From NCBI GenBank assembly GCA_963808545.1, contig CAWEGB010000008.1:1-64000 (forward strand): a stretch of DNA of 64,000 bases, in the 5' to 3' direction. The notes beneath the pieces are model-generated. The model saw only the letters and a list, made by a program, of their open reading frames with translations. It had not been told where the DNA came from and ran no database searches. A program made the translations under genes and the position numbers. The stretch is from JACVRW01 sp963808545. Lineage in GTDB: Bacteria; Actinomycetota; Thermoleophilia; Solirubrobacterales; Thermoleophilaceae. Positions 43,015 to 50,834 of this stretch are shown piece by piece. Numbering within the stretch: position 1 is the stretch's first letter; every line of letters begins with the position of its first letter.

Positions 43015-43854
43015 TCAGTGCGCGACGGCAGTGAGGCAGGCGCCGGGCAATACGTAGCCGCTGTCAGCGATGAAGGGTGCGAACGCTTCGGCCAGCTGCT
43101 CGCTGATCGTGCTGCGCTCCTCGTCGGAGAGTCCGCGGATGACGAGCGCGAAGGGGCCGCCCACGTCCGCTGTCCAGCTGACGTACTCGTCGACGCTGTC
43201 GAACGCGAACCCGACGGGCACCTCCTCGGTGCCTACGTCCGTGAAACCGGCGCCCTGCAGCAGTCCTCTGGTGCGTTCCTCGCTGGCCATGTTGAAGACG
43301 CCTGGTGCCCCGGGCTCCGGCGGCTGCATGTGCCCTCGCTGCACGAGGATCATCGCGCCGATAGCGGCCCACGGATTACGGTCGGGCGCTCCCCATACGG
43401 CGAGCGCCAGCCGGCCGCCCGGGCGAAGCACGCGGCGAGTCTCCGACAGCGCGGCGGCAGGGTCCGCCATCAGCATGTATCCGTTCTGGCACAGCACCCC
43501 GTCGATCGAGTCGGTGTCGAGCTCCATCCGCTGCGCGTCCACGACGCGGTATTCGACGTTCGTCAGCCCCAGCTCGGCGCCGCGGCGCCGCGCGACCTCC
43601 AGCATCTCGGGGGAAAAGTCCGTCGAGATAAGCCGGCCGTTCTCACCGAGCGCCGCGGCGACAGTGAACCCGGTACCGCCTGGGCCGGCTGACAGCTCAA
43701 GCACCGTGTCACCGGGTTCCGGCACGAGCTCGCGAACAAGCCACTCACGCACCGGGGACAAGGCATTCTCCAGGTGCGGGCGCCAGCGTTCCCACCCGAG
43801 CGCTATCGCGTCCCAAACTTCGAGGCTGAAGCGGCCGTACTCCTCGCCCTCCAT
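43015..43854 (-). CDS. Class I SAM-dependent methyltransferase (UbiE-like)
   Basis: 279 residues. Motif I VLELSAGPGGTGFTVAAALG near residue 52, acidic loop STDFSPEML, VEYRVVDAQRMEL, SIDGVLCQNGYMLM and RVLRPGGRLALAVWGAPDRN define a UbiE/COQ5-like methyltransferase. Substrate is unknown. It is the only intact gene of island 3. Confidence 0.86.
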   Translation of the reverse strand: MEGEEYGRFSLEVWDAIALGWERWRPHLENALSPVREWLVRELVPEPGDTVLELSAGPGGTGFTVAAALGENGRLISTDFSPEMLEVARRRGAELGLTNVEYRVVDAQRMELDTDSIDGVLCQNGYMLMADPAAALSETRRVLRPGGRLALAVWGAPDRNPWAAIGAMILVQRGHMQPPEPGAPGVFNMASEERTRGLLQGAGFTDVGTEEVPVGFAFDSVDEYVSWTADVGGPFALVIRGLSDEERSTISEQLAEAFAPFIADSGYVLPGACLTAVAH

Positions 43855-44031
43855 CGGACGCCAGCCTAAACCGGACGCGCTCGGGGCGTCCGCAGCTCGG
43901 AGTGGCGGCGGCGGCGCGCAGCGTCTCCTCGTACGTTTTGCGGAGACGCAGAAGGTCCTAGGTGCTGGTCGCTAGGAATCGCCTGCAAGGGCGCAGCTTC
44001 TGACCGTGCCAACATCCACCACAGGCAACGA

Positions 44032-44049
44032 TTGTCTGATCATTGTCTG
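44032..44049 (-). repeat. Island-3 left-of-D end site (18 bp)
   Basis: ATTGTCTGATCATTGTCT, reverse complement AGACAATGATCAGACAAT. It matches the island-3 right-end site at 16 of 18 positions and lies 65 bp from fragment D. Confidence 0.7.
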
Positions 44050-44113
44050 ATGACGCAGACACTCCAGCCGACTGCCCGAACGAAAGAGACCTGCAAACGC
44101 GGGCCCTTTCCGA

Positions 44114-44160
44114 AGCGGTTGAAGGGATTCGAACCCTCGACCTTCCTGCATGGCAAGCAG
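44114..44160 (-). repeat. tRNA-Gly 3'-half fragment (copy D, degraded)
   Basis: 47 bp of the tRNA-Gly 3' half with one inserted base (CCTTCCTGCA) and one acceptor substitution (GGTTG for GGCTG). A CCTGCAAACGCGGG hairpin variant flanks it. The decay suggests this is an older junction. Confidence 0.78.
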
Positions 44161-44208
44161 GGCGCGCATGCGGTGCGGGCCTACGCCGGCGCAGGGTAGG
44201 GAGATGTT

Positions 44209-44871
44209 ATGCGCGTGCTTGTGACCGGCGGATCGGGCGTCTTGGGCAGTGCTGCGATCCCGCTGCTGCGCGAGGCCGGGCACGAGGTCGAGTCGCCGGA
44301 CAGGGCCGAGCTCGACCTCTTCGACCCCGGAGCGGTTGCGGCCGCCGTTACCGATACGGACGCGATCGTGCATCTCGCCACCCGGATCCCGCCACCCGAA
44401 CGCATGGCCGATCGGGAGGCGTGGCGCGACACCGATCGCCTCCGCGCCGAGGCGACGCCGATCCTCGTCGGCGCGGCGCTGGCGGCGTCGGTCGAGTGGT
44501 TTCTGTTTCCGAGCATCGCGTTCGTCTATCCGGAGAACGGGGAGGTCGACGAGTCGACGCCGGTGGCGAGCAATGTGCCCGAGATATTGCTGTCGGCGCT
44601 GGAAGCAGAGCGCCATGTCGCCCGCTTTGACGGTGACGGGAGGCGTGGCGTTGTGCTGCGTTTGGGCGTGCTCTACGGGCCGAGCATTGGAAAGGAGATG
44701 CCCGCAGAGCGCTGGGCCGCCTACGGCGCCACGCTGAGGATCGAGGATGCCGGCCGCGCGATCGTCGCCGCCGCCGAGGTCCCGGGCGGCGTCTACAACG
44801 TCGTGAGCGACGGCGAGCGCGTCTCAAACGAGCGCTTCAAGGGCACCGCGGGCTGGCGGCCCGAGTTCTGA
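44209..44871 (+). CDS. NAD-dependent epimerase/dehydratase family protein (short)
   Basis: 220 residues: VLVTGGSGVLGSAAIPLLRE is the nucleotide loop, DAIVHLATRIPP and FLFPSIAFVYPENGEVDE are typical. The usual Y-x3-K is not obvious and about 80 residues of the C-terminal substrate lobe are missing compared with full epimerases. It may be an atypical or shortened family member. Confidence 0.68.
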   Translation: MRVLVTGGSGVLGSAAIPLLREAGHEVESPDRAELDLFDPGAVAAAVTDTDAIVHLATRIPPPERMADREAWRDTDRLRAEATPILVGAALAASVEWFLFPSIAFVYPENGEVDESTPVASNVPEILLSALEAERHVARFDGDGRRGVVLRLGVLYGPSIGKEMPAERWAAYGATLRIEDAGRAIVAAAEVPGGVYNVVSDGERVSNERFKGTAGWRPEF

Positions 44872-45105
44872 CGGCCAGGCCCGCCGGCTCATAACACAAC
44901 CTCTCACTTCTGCTTCCGCGTGTGGCTGTCGGGAAAAGGACGTGCTGTCCGGCCGTGTCGGGAGCCTTCGGTGATGGCGATGAATTCATTGGCATCGCCT
45001 GTCAGCGGTACTCAGCCACAGCTACGCGCGAGTGCTGTTTCGCGCGAATTCCACAAGCCGCGTCACTAGCGCTGACGGGCGTCGGGGGTGCCCGGATACC
45101 GCCGG
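44872..45105. other. Gene-free stretch
   Basis: No gene or RNA is recognised between the SDR gene and the nitrilase remnant. One GCTGTTTCGCGCGAATTCC sequence resembles the small GCTTT...AAAGC palindromes seen elsewhere. Confidence 0.25.
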
Positions 45106-45546
45106 CTAGCTTTCGTCGAGCGTGAATGGTGGGCGGGCCCGGGTGTCGATCGTGAGACGGAAGATGTCGGGCCGGTTGTAGTGCCCGACTGGATCGAACA
45201 TACGGCGTCCGGCGTGGACGGCGTTGATATCGATGTCGGCGGTCAGGATGGTCTCTTGGTGGCGCGCCGGGCCGGCCAGTAGGTCACCGTTCGGGGCGAC
45301 GATGACGCTGTTGCCGGGTTCGACCCACTCGGCGTCGTCCTGCTCCACGCGCCACACCTGGTCACGGTGTGGAAAGTCGGGGGGGGGGGGTCTGGTCGAC
45401 GCGCAGACAGGGGTTGGCCCCGATGACGTAGCAGCGGCCCTCGCGGGCGATGTGGCGCATACTGGCGATCCAGGCGTCGCCTGGGGCCAGCGTCGGTGCT
45501 GTCCAGATGTCCACGCCTTGGGCGTACAGGTAGAAGCGGGCCAGCG
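45106..45546 (-). pseudogene. Nitrilase, C-terminal half, frameshifted
   Basis: Two frames read PLARFYLYAQGVDIWTAPTL, GDAWIASMRHIAREGRCYVI, ANPCLRVDQ and then NSVIVAPNGDLLAGPARHQE, ILTADIDINAVHAGRRMFDP. This is the C-terminal part of a carbon-nitrogen hydrolase. The N-terminal half with the catalytic Glu and Lys is missing. The frame change falls at a run of 12 G (45379-45390). Dead remnant. Confidence 0.75.
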
Positions 45547-45805
45547 GCCGCCAGTTCACCATCCCGGACGGCGAGCCGCTCCCCGATTTCTCGATGTTCC
45601 CGGTGCGCAAGCTCGCCGAGCTGGCCCGCTATGCCACCCCGGTCGGGGCGCTGTACGACGCCTACCCGCCGGCAAGGGCCTGTCCGAGAAGCTCGGATTC
45701 GGGCCCTACGTGATGGATCCGATCGGCTTCGTGATGAGCCGGAAGATGCTCGGGACGATCAAACGGCTCGCGGAATCCTCCCGTGTCCGCCTCAGCTCTG
45801 CTTGA
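45547..45805 (+). pseudogene. C-terminal remnant of another gene fused to the nitrilase remnant
   Basis: On the plus strand one reads FTIPDGEPLPDFSMFPVRKL, AELARYATPVGALYDAYPP and, one base out of phase, GLSEKLGFGPYVMDPIGFVM then SRKMLGTIKRLAESSRVRL and a stop. It is a coherent C-terminal tail of an unidentified protein whose start is replaced by the nitrilase piece, marking a recombination junction near 45546. Confidence 0.5.
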
Positions 45806-46406
45806 TGACGGCGTAGACGACGCGCTCGGCGACGTCGATCACGGCCTCGCCGATTCGCTCGGAGCGGCGGTAAAGCTCGCGGCGCGAGATCCGTTCGCTC
45901 CTGTCCGCGAGCTCGAGCAGCGCGGCCATGCCGCTGTAGTAGAGGTACTGCGACTCGCGGGCATTCCTGATCGCCGAATCGGCGGCGGCGATCGCGCCAT
46001 CCGCATCGGATCCGAGCCGCGTGATCGCATCATCGAGGTCGTCGAGCGCACCCTGAAGCAGCGCCGCCATCTCGGCGAGCCCCGGGTCGGCGCCCGCGCC
46101 GAGCAGCTCGGCCTCGTTGACCAGGTCCCTCGTGTAATTGAGGATCCGGTCGATTCCGCGGGAGAGCGAGAACAGGTCCTCCGGCTCCAGGTCGGTGACG
46201 AACGCGCCGCGCAGCGCGGTGAGCACCTCGCGCTTGGCGACGTCGCCCCGGTGCTCGGCATCGCGGACGCGGTCGGCGGCCCCCGGCTCGCCGCGACTCC
46301 ACGCCTCGAACGCCTCGACGCCGTCGCGGGTCACCGCCACCTGCGCGCACAGCAGCCCGCGCACGTCCGGCATCTCCGGCAGAAACCACCGCCCCCGCTT
46401 GGTCAC
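45792..46406 (-). CDS. DUF47/PhoU-like protein partnered with a phosphate transporter
   Basis: 204 residues from GTG 46406, which overlaps the transporter stop. All-helical, with the paired helices RVRDAEHRGDVAKREVLTAL and LFSLSRGIDRILNYTRDLVN typical of the PhoU-like DUF47 family. DUF47 proteins are encoded with PiT transporters and modulate phosphate uptake. Start and pairing strongly support that role here. Confidence 0.8.
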   Translation of the reverse strand: MTKRGRWFLPEMPDVRGLLCAQVAVTRDGVEAFEAWSRGEPGAADRVRDAEHRGDVAKREVLTALRGAFVTDLEPEDLFSLSRGIDRILNYTRDLVNEAELLGAGADPGLAEMAALLQGALDDLDDAITRLGSDADGAIAAADSAIRNARESQYLYYSGMAALLELADRSERISRRELYRRSERIGEAVIDVAERVVYAVIKQS

Positions 46407-47416
46407 GTCACCAACCTCACGAGCACAAGCATGACGCCCGCGAGCGCCCCGCAGATCGGAATCGTGATCAACCACGCGACCCCGATCTCGCGGACCAGCT
46501 CCCAGTGCACATGCCGCCAGCGCTGCCGTCCACCGCCGACACCGACGACCGACGATGCGACGACCTGGGTCGTCGACGTCGGCGCGCCAAGGAGCGAGGC
46601 GCCGAAGATCACCCCTGCCGACGCGGTCTGACTGGCAAGCCCGTCGACCGGCTGGATGTGGTAGATCCGTCGCCCCACGGTCTTGATGATCCGCCATCCG
46701 CCGAGGGCGGTGCCGAGGGTGAGCGCGACGGCGCAGGCAAGCGTCACCCAGGTCGGCGCCGAGAGGGAATCGATCTCGCCGGCGGCGAGCAGCAGCGCCG
46801 CGACGACGCCGATCGATTTCTGCGTGTCGTTGGCGCCGTGGCTGAAGGCGAGCGCCGCCGACATCGTCCACTCGCCGCCGCGAAGCGGCCCGCGCCAACG
46901 CCAAGTCGCGCGCCGAGCGAGTCCTCGGAGCGCGCGGACCACGACGAAGGCGGCCAACGCGCCCAGCGCGGGAGAGATCGCGAGCGCGATCAGGGTTCCG
47001 AAGACGCCAACCGGGCGCCAGTCCTCGATCCCGCCCCAGTTGACCGCGTCGACGCCCGCCGCGACGATCGCGGCGCCGACGAGCCCCCCGACGAGCGCGT
47101 GCCCGGAACTGGATGGCACTCCGAATCGCCAGGTGATCAGGTTCCAGGCGACCGCGGCCGCGAGCCCCGACCCGATCACCTCGATCGCCTCCGTCGAGTC
47201 GCCGATCTCGACGATGTGGCCGATCGTGTCGGCCACCGCGGCGCCGACGACGAACGGTCCGAGGAGGTTGAAGACCGAGGCCAGGACGATCGCCTGCAAC
47301 GGCGTCGCCGCCCGGGTCGCGACCAGCGTCGCGATCGCGTTGGAGGCATCGTGCAGCCCGTTCGTGGCAGCGAACGCGACCGCGAGGACGACCGCGAACA
47401 CCAGCCCAGTGTCCAT
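46403..47416 (-). CDS. pit: Low-affinity inorganic phosphate transporter (PiT family)
   Basis: 337 residues, about ten membrane helices. The PiT repeats are NGLHDASNAIATLVATRAAT (N-terminal copy) and FSHGANDTQKSIGVVAALLL (C-terminal copy); FGVPSSSGHALVGGLVGAAI and GAPTSTTQVV are also conserved. It imports metal-phosphate with protons. Forms an operon with the DUF47 gene. Confidence 0.9.
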   Translation of the reverse strand: MDTGLVFAVVLAVAFAATNGLHDASNAIATLVATRAATPLQAIVLASVFNLLGPFVVGAAVADTIGHIVEIGDSTEAIEVIGSGLAAAVAWNLITWRFGVPSSSGHALVGGLVGAAIVAAGVDAVNWGGIEDWRPVGVFGTLIALAISPALGALAAFVVVRALRGLARRATWRWRGPLRGGEWTMSAALAFSHGANDTQKSIGVVAALLLAAGEIDSLSAPTWVTLACAVALTLGTALGGWRIIKTVGRRIYHIQPVDGLASQTASAGVIFGASLLGAPTSTTQVVASSVVGVGGGRQRWRHVHWELVREIGVAWLITIPICGALAGVMLVLVRLVT

Positions 47417-47514
47417 GCGCGCACCCTAATCGTGAGCACCGTGCTAAGCCCGGCTTCGTGAGGCACCGCTACCGGGCCCGGGCGCTTACGAGGGCGCGAG
47501 ACCGAGCCAGGACC

Positions 47515-47872
47515 GAGGCGGTTGGAGATACGTTTCGTCGAGGCGGACGTCACGGCGATGCGGGAGTCGGACGTCGGTCCGGATTTCAGCTGTTGCTCGA
47601 CTTCGCGTGCTTCCACGACGAGCTCAGTGACGAGCAGCGCGCGGCCGAGGGACGCGCGGTGAGCGCCGTGGCCGTGCCGGGCGCGACCCTCTTGCTGTGG
47701 GGCGTTTTCGCCAGGGCGCAGGGGGCCGTTGCCGCGCGGCGCGAGCCGCGCGGAGATCGAGGCGTCCTTTCCGGCGTGGAGCGTCGTTGACGAGACGGCG
47801 ATAGACCTTTCCGAGGCGCCCGGCTTCGTCCGCAGAGCTGATCCGCGCTTCTATCGGCTTCGTCGCGACTGA
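47515..47872 (+). pseudogene. Class I methyltransferase remnant
   Basis: Three frames give EIRFVEADVTAMRESDVGPD, FQLLLDFACFHDELSDEQRA, AEGRAVSAVAVPGATLLLW and finally a tail SEAPGFVRRADPRFYRLRRD. This matches the C-terminal two thirds of a small SAM methyltransferase (thiopurine-methyltransferase-like). The SAM-binding N-terminus is missing and two frameshifts are present. Confidence 0.6.
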
Positions 47873-47919
47873 GTCCGGTAGCTGTCGGTTCGCGCGAAAC
47901 GCGGCCGCCTTGCGAACCG

Positions 47920-48213
47920 TCATCCAGGGTCGACGTTGCCCTCGCCGTCGGCCCATGCTCGCTCCGCCTCCTGCTCCATGCGCTGCAGGCGGTCGTAGTA
48001 GTCGGGGAATTCCTTCATGTGCGCAAGCGCAATCTTGCCCGTGACGACGGGATCGTCTCCGGTCACGTCGGTTTGAGGATCACGACTGCCATGTTCGTAC
48101 TCGACGTCCATGCCGGCGCGAAACTGCTCCAGGTCGAAGCGGTCCCAGTCGACGCCGATCTGATCGCCAACCGCCCTCGCCTCTTCGGGGGCGGTACGTC
48201 GCTCTGCGTTCAC
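47920..48213 (-). CDS. DUF5661 family protein
   Basis: 97 residues. The family signature GKIALAHMKEFPDYYDRLQR is near the C-terminus, after a VGDQIGVDWDRFDLEQFRAG segment. Acidic and soluble, function unknown. Related proteins occur in many bacteria and phages. Confidence 0.75.
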   Translation of the reverse strand: MNAERRTAPEEARAVGDQIGVDWDRFDLEQFRAGMDVEYEHGSRDPQTDVTGDDPVVTGKIALAHMKEFPDYYDRLQRMEQEAERAWADGEGNVDPG

Positions 48214-48394
48214 TGCTCCTCCTTTCGTGCGCTGTCGTCTCAGTTCCGCGGCTGCTCTCGCTCGCCTGGGCCGTGGCTAGCGTGATCTCAGCCGGGCTGA
48301 CGCGAAAAGCGGGATACCTCTACGGAGACACAGGGTCACCACAGCGACCGTCGCCAGCTTCGCTGCCGCCTGGAGGAGGGCGCGGCCCCCCGGC

Positions 48395-48775
48395 CTACTT
48401 GGCGCGCGACCGGGACGTGGTGCGCTTGGCGGGTGATCGAGCTGCGGCCTTGCGCGGTGGACGAGCGCGGCTCGAGCTCTTTGCCTTCGGGGCAGGCGAC
48501 ACCCGCTTCTGAGCCTTTTCAATATCGCGCTGCAGGGCCTTGCCAAGCTTCCCGCTGTCGCGCCGTGCGTCCTTGACGAACTTCTGGACGTCCTTGTAGA
48601 GGTCTCGAGCACCGGTGCTTACGTCCTTGCTCACGTCCTTTCGGAGCGCGGCAAGGGCATCCTGGGCTGCGTCCAGCGACTTGTTGAGGCGCGCGGACGC
48701 GGCAGGTTGGCCGGCAGCCGGGCGCTTGCGAGCGGTCTTGCCGCCTCGGGATGCGGGCTTCTTGGTGGTGGCCAT
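48395..48775 (-). CDS. Histone H1-like Lys/Ala/Arg-rich protein
   Basis: 126 residues. The first 30 and last 35 residues are low-complexity (KPASRGGKTARKRPAAG; ARPPRKAAARSPAKRTTSRS). The middle is a helix-rich apolipoprotein-like segment (LDAAQDALAALRKDVSKDVS). This composition suits a nucleoid-associated or storage-type binding protein. No enzyme motif. Confidence 0.6.
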   Translation of the reverse strand: MATTKKPASRGGKTARKRPAAGQPAASARLNKSLDAAQDALAALRKDVSKDVSTGARDLYKDVQKFVKDARRDSGKLGKALQRDIEKAQKRVSPAPKAKSSSRARPPRKAAARSPAKRTTSRSRAK

Positions 48776-48960
48776 AGTGACTCTCTCTCCTTCGGTGAAA
48801 CTCGTCCGCGAGCCTATCGAACGCCTTACCGGCGGCTCACACGGTCTCGGAGAAGAACGCAGACACTCTCGCTTTGCGCGATTTGCACGAGCGGCTACAG
48901 GCCCCGGGGCGAGCTCCTGCACAGGGGTTGTGGGCGGGGAGGTTGACCGTCGCCGGCTGG

Positions 48961-49410
48961 CTATGCCTGCGAGATGAATTGCTCGAGCTTGTCGAAACTG
49001 TCCGTCCAGCCGTTCCGGTGGAGCTCGCGGCGCGCCTCAGTCTTGAAGGGACCTTGAGTGAGGACGACCTCAGTCGACTTGCCGAGATCCCGAAGCGACA
49101 GCTCGACCAGGGTCTCGACGTCGTCGGGATCTGGGTCCTCCCACGCGAACGTGTAGGCGAGCCGGGCAGGCGCATCGACCTCGCGGAACTCCCCGGTGAG
49201 ATAGAAGGGATCGCCCTCGGGCGGCCGCATCTCGATGCGGTAGCTGTGTCCGACGCGGGGGTTGAAGTCGAGCCTCGGGACGGTGAAGCCCTCCGGCCCC
49301 CACCACTTCGCCAGCTGGTCCGCAGCGCTGAGGGCCCCAGACACGACCGACGGACTGGCGGGGAGGACACGCTTAATCTCGAGGGTCAGCTCGCCCGACT
49401 GTGCGGTCAT
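48961..49410 (-). CDS. SRPBCC domain protein (AHSA1-like)
   Basis: 149 residues. KRVLPASPSVVSGALSAADQ, LAKWWGPEGFTVPRLDFNP, GGEW-free YRIEMRPPEGDPFYLTGEF, and the C-terminal helix HRNGWTDSFDKLEQF are hallmarks of the activator-of-Hsp90-ATPase-like START-fold family. Probably binds a hydrophobic ligand. Intact and immediately before the tRNA-proximal end of island 4. Confidence 0.8.
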   Translation of the reverse strand: MTAQSGELTLEIKRVLPASPSVVSGALSAADQLAKWWGPEGFTVPRLDFNPRVGHSYRIEMRPPEGDPFYLTGEFREVDAPARLAYTFAWEDPDPDDVETLVELSLRDLGKSTEVVLTQGPFKTEARRELHRNGWTDSFDKLEQFISQA

Positions 49411-49616
49411 CGCTTGATCCTATTTGCGCTCCGCTCTGGTCTGGAGGAGCAGCCCAGAGCGTCGCCCGGTCAGTGCCCCTTTGCGCGAAACGCGCTACTC
49501 GTCGGGGGTGACCGACCCGCAGGACGCCGACGCGTAACGCGCCAATGGGAGGCGTTACCGACGCGGGACGAGATCTGGGGACGACACGACAACACGCTGG
49601 GGCCTGACACGAGAAA

Positions 49617-49634
49617 ACCCCGCGATAGCGGGCC
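49617..49634 (-). terminator. Terminator of the intact tRNA-Gly gene
   Basis: CCCGC-GATA-GCGGG hairpin flanked by A and T runs, 9 bp beyond the 3' end of tRNA-Gly on the minus strand. The partial copies carry hairpins at the same relative position. Confidence 0.75.
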
Positions 49635-49642
49635 TTTTTCGA

Positions 49643-49716
49643 AGCGGCTGAAGGGATTCGAACCCTCGACCTTCTGCATGGCAAGCAGACGCTCTAGCCA
49701 GCTGAGCTACAGCCGC
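49643..49716 (-). tRNA. tRNA-Gly (anticodon GCC)
   Basis: 74 nt. Acceptor GCGGCTG/CAGCCGC is perfectly paired, with discriminator T and no encoded CCA. D-arm AGCTCAGCTGGCTAGAGC, anticodon arm TCTGC-TTGCCAT-GCAGA with anticodon GCC, T-arm GAGGG-TTCGAAT-CCCTT. It is the only complete copy and the presumed attachment gene of the island array to its left. Confidence 0.95.
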
Positions 49717-49830
49717 ACGAGGCGCACAGCTTAGCGGCCATACCGGGCTTGTCGGCCCGGCATTCGCGCCCGCCGCGTGTGCCTTGAGCAGGAACAACGC
49801 GTGGCTGCTCGCTGGTCTTGCGCCCCGCGG

Positions 49831-50007
49831 TCAACGCGGCAGGCGGCGGCGCAGCGCCCCCACAAGCACCACGGCCACGAGGGCGATCGTGGCCAGCAGC
49901 GCCATGCGGGCCCGGGTCGGCCCGTCGGGCGACATGGCGAACAGGGCGTCGTCGGGGGCCAGGACGAGCAGCGCGCCCACGTGGATGAGAACGAGCGCCA
50001 GCGCCAC
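49831..50007 (-). CDS. Small two-helix membrane protein
   Basis: 58 residues from an in-frame GTG. Two hydrophobic helices (MALALVLIHVGALLVLAP and MALLATIALVAVVLVGAL) are joined by a polar loop and end in RRRLPR. It follows the DUF3817 gene by 21 bp on the same strand, so the two are probably an operon. Function is unknown. Confidence 0.5.
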   Translation of the reverse strand: MALALVLIHVGALLVLAPDDALFAMSPDGPTRARMALLATIALVAVVLVGALRRRLPR

Positions 50008-50028
50008 CGCCCCCGGGACCGTCCTCGG

Positions 50029-50355
50029 TCAAGCGCGCTCCAGCGCCTGGCGCTTGGCCCGGTTGTGGCCGAGCAGGGCGCCCGGCGGGCCGCCGGTGAC
50101 GAGGGTGACCGCCGGATACCACCACCCCCACCAGCCCTCGCCGGCGCCGCGGGCCACCAGGTAGAGCTCCCACAGGAAACCGGCGCCGTGGATCGGGCCG
50201 ATGATCGGTGCGGCGCCGTGCCAGTCGATGATCACGCCCACCACCAGGGGGATCAGCAGGATGAAATCGACGATCGACACGATCACGATCAGCCGCAGGA
50301 GCGACAGCGGTCGCTCAGCCTGGGCAGCCACCGCGGCCTGGGTCTCGGTTGCCAT
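50029..50355 (-). CDS. DUF3817-type membrane protein
   Basis: 108 residues. LIVIVSIVDFILLIPLVVGV, an IIGPIHGAGFLWELYLV helix with the family His-Gly pair, and WWYPAVTLVTGGPPGALLGH make up the three-helix DUF3817 domain, common in actinobacteria and fused to other membrane proteins elsewhere. ATG 50355 is preferred; one three codons earlier is possible. Confidence 0.78.
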   Translation of the reverse strand: MATETQAAVAAQAERPLSLLRLIVIVSIVDFILLIPLVVGVIIDWHGAAPIIGPIHGAGFLWELYLVARGAGEGWWGWWYPAVTLVTGGPPGALLGHNRAKRQALERA

Positions 50356-50411
50356 CACCGCCAATGATGACGAGGCCGGTTCGGTGTGAACGCGCCGGGT
50401 ATCGCAGACTC

Positions 50412-50825
50412 ATGCCGGCGAAGAAGGAAGACCTCCCCAGCACGCTCGAGCGCTCGCCCGACAAGGTCCAGCGCACCTACGAGGAGACGCTCGACAGCGC
50501 GCACGAGCAGTACGACAGCGAGCAGCGAGCTCATCGCACGGCCTGGTCGGCGGTCAAGCACGTGGCCGAGAAGAAGGGCGACCACTGGGAGCTCAAGGAT
50601 GAGATGGGCCCCTCGGACGAACAGTCCACCCTGAGCGGCGCGGAGGCCCGGCGCGGGGCCGGCGAGTCGCACGCGGGGATCGACGCCTTCAAGTCGAAGA
50701 GCGAGCTCTACCGGGACGCCAAGCAGGCGGGGATCGAGGGACGCTCCTCGATGAACAAGGAGGAGCTGGTGAACGCCCTGGAAAAGCACAGCGAGCAAGC
50801 CACCCGCAGGGCTCGCGGCGGCTGA
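50412..50825 (+). CDS. ChaB-domain protein with C-terminal Rho-N/SAP-like motif
   Basis: 137 residues. The first 70 (DLPSTLERSPDKVQRTYEET, then AHRTAWSAVKHVAEKKGDHW) match ChaB, once linked to cation transport. The last 45 (SELYRDAKQAGIEGRSSMNK-EELVNALEKH) match the small helical Rho-N/SAP-like nucleic-acid-binding motif. The combination is frequent in actinobacteria. Function is uncertain. Confidence 0.78.
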   Translation: MPAKKEDLPSTLERSPDKVQRTYEETLDSAHEQYDSEQRAHRTAWSAVKHVAEKKGDHWELKDEMGPSDEQSTLSGAEARRGAGESHAGIDAFKSKSELYRDAKQAGIEGRSSMNKEELVNALEKHSEQATRRARGG

Positions 50826-50834
50826 GCGCCCTCG

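Larger units (their letters stand above)
42395..44113. mobile_element. Island 3: 1.7-kb interval between fragments C and D
   Basis: The smallest unit. Its inverted end-site pair (42503-42520 and 44032-44049) has a different half-site (GACAAT) from islands 1 and 2. The cargo is a broken TetR C-terminal domain and one methyltransferase gene. With so little coding space it must depend on outside functions to move. Confidence 0.55.
44161..49642. mobile_element. Island 4: 5.5-kb interval between fragment D and the intact tRNA-Gly
   Basis: Bounded by fragment D and the intact tRNA. It holds an SDR gene, a chimeric pair of pseudogenes, a phosphate transporter with its PhoU-like partner, a broken methyltransferase, and small proteins. 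I could not find a convincing inverted end-site pair. Two GGGACGA copies 13 bp apart at 49565 and 49578 are the nearest candidate. Confidence 0.4.

Noticed and set aside
45379..45390. Run of 12 G considered as a phase-variation tract
   Set aside because: It lies inside a nitrilase remnant that already lacks its catalytic half, so slippage would not switch a working gene; a sequencing or decay indel is simpler.
49560..49584. GGGACGA direct repeats as the island-4 end site
   Set aside because: Their spacing is 13 bp rather than 11 and no matching partner exists near fragment D.
16588..49642. A hidden integrase gene inside the tRNA-Gly islands
   Set aside because: No ORF or frameshift-joined reading shows the R...HxxR...Y pattern of tyrosine recombinases or a serine-recombinase core; one weak helix-like string at 15592-15795 lies outside the islands and has no family match.
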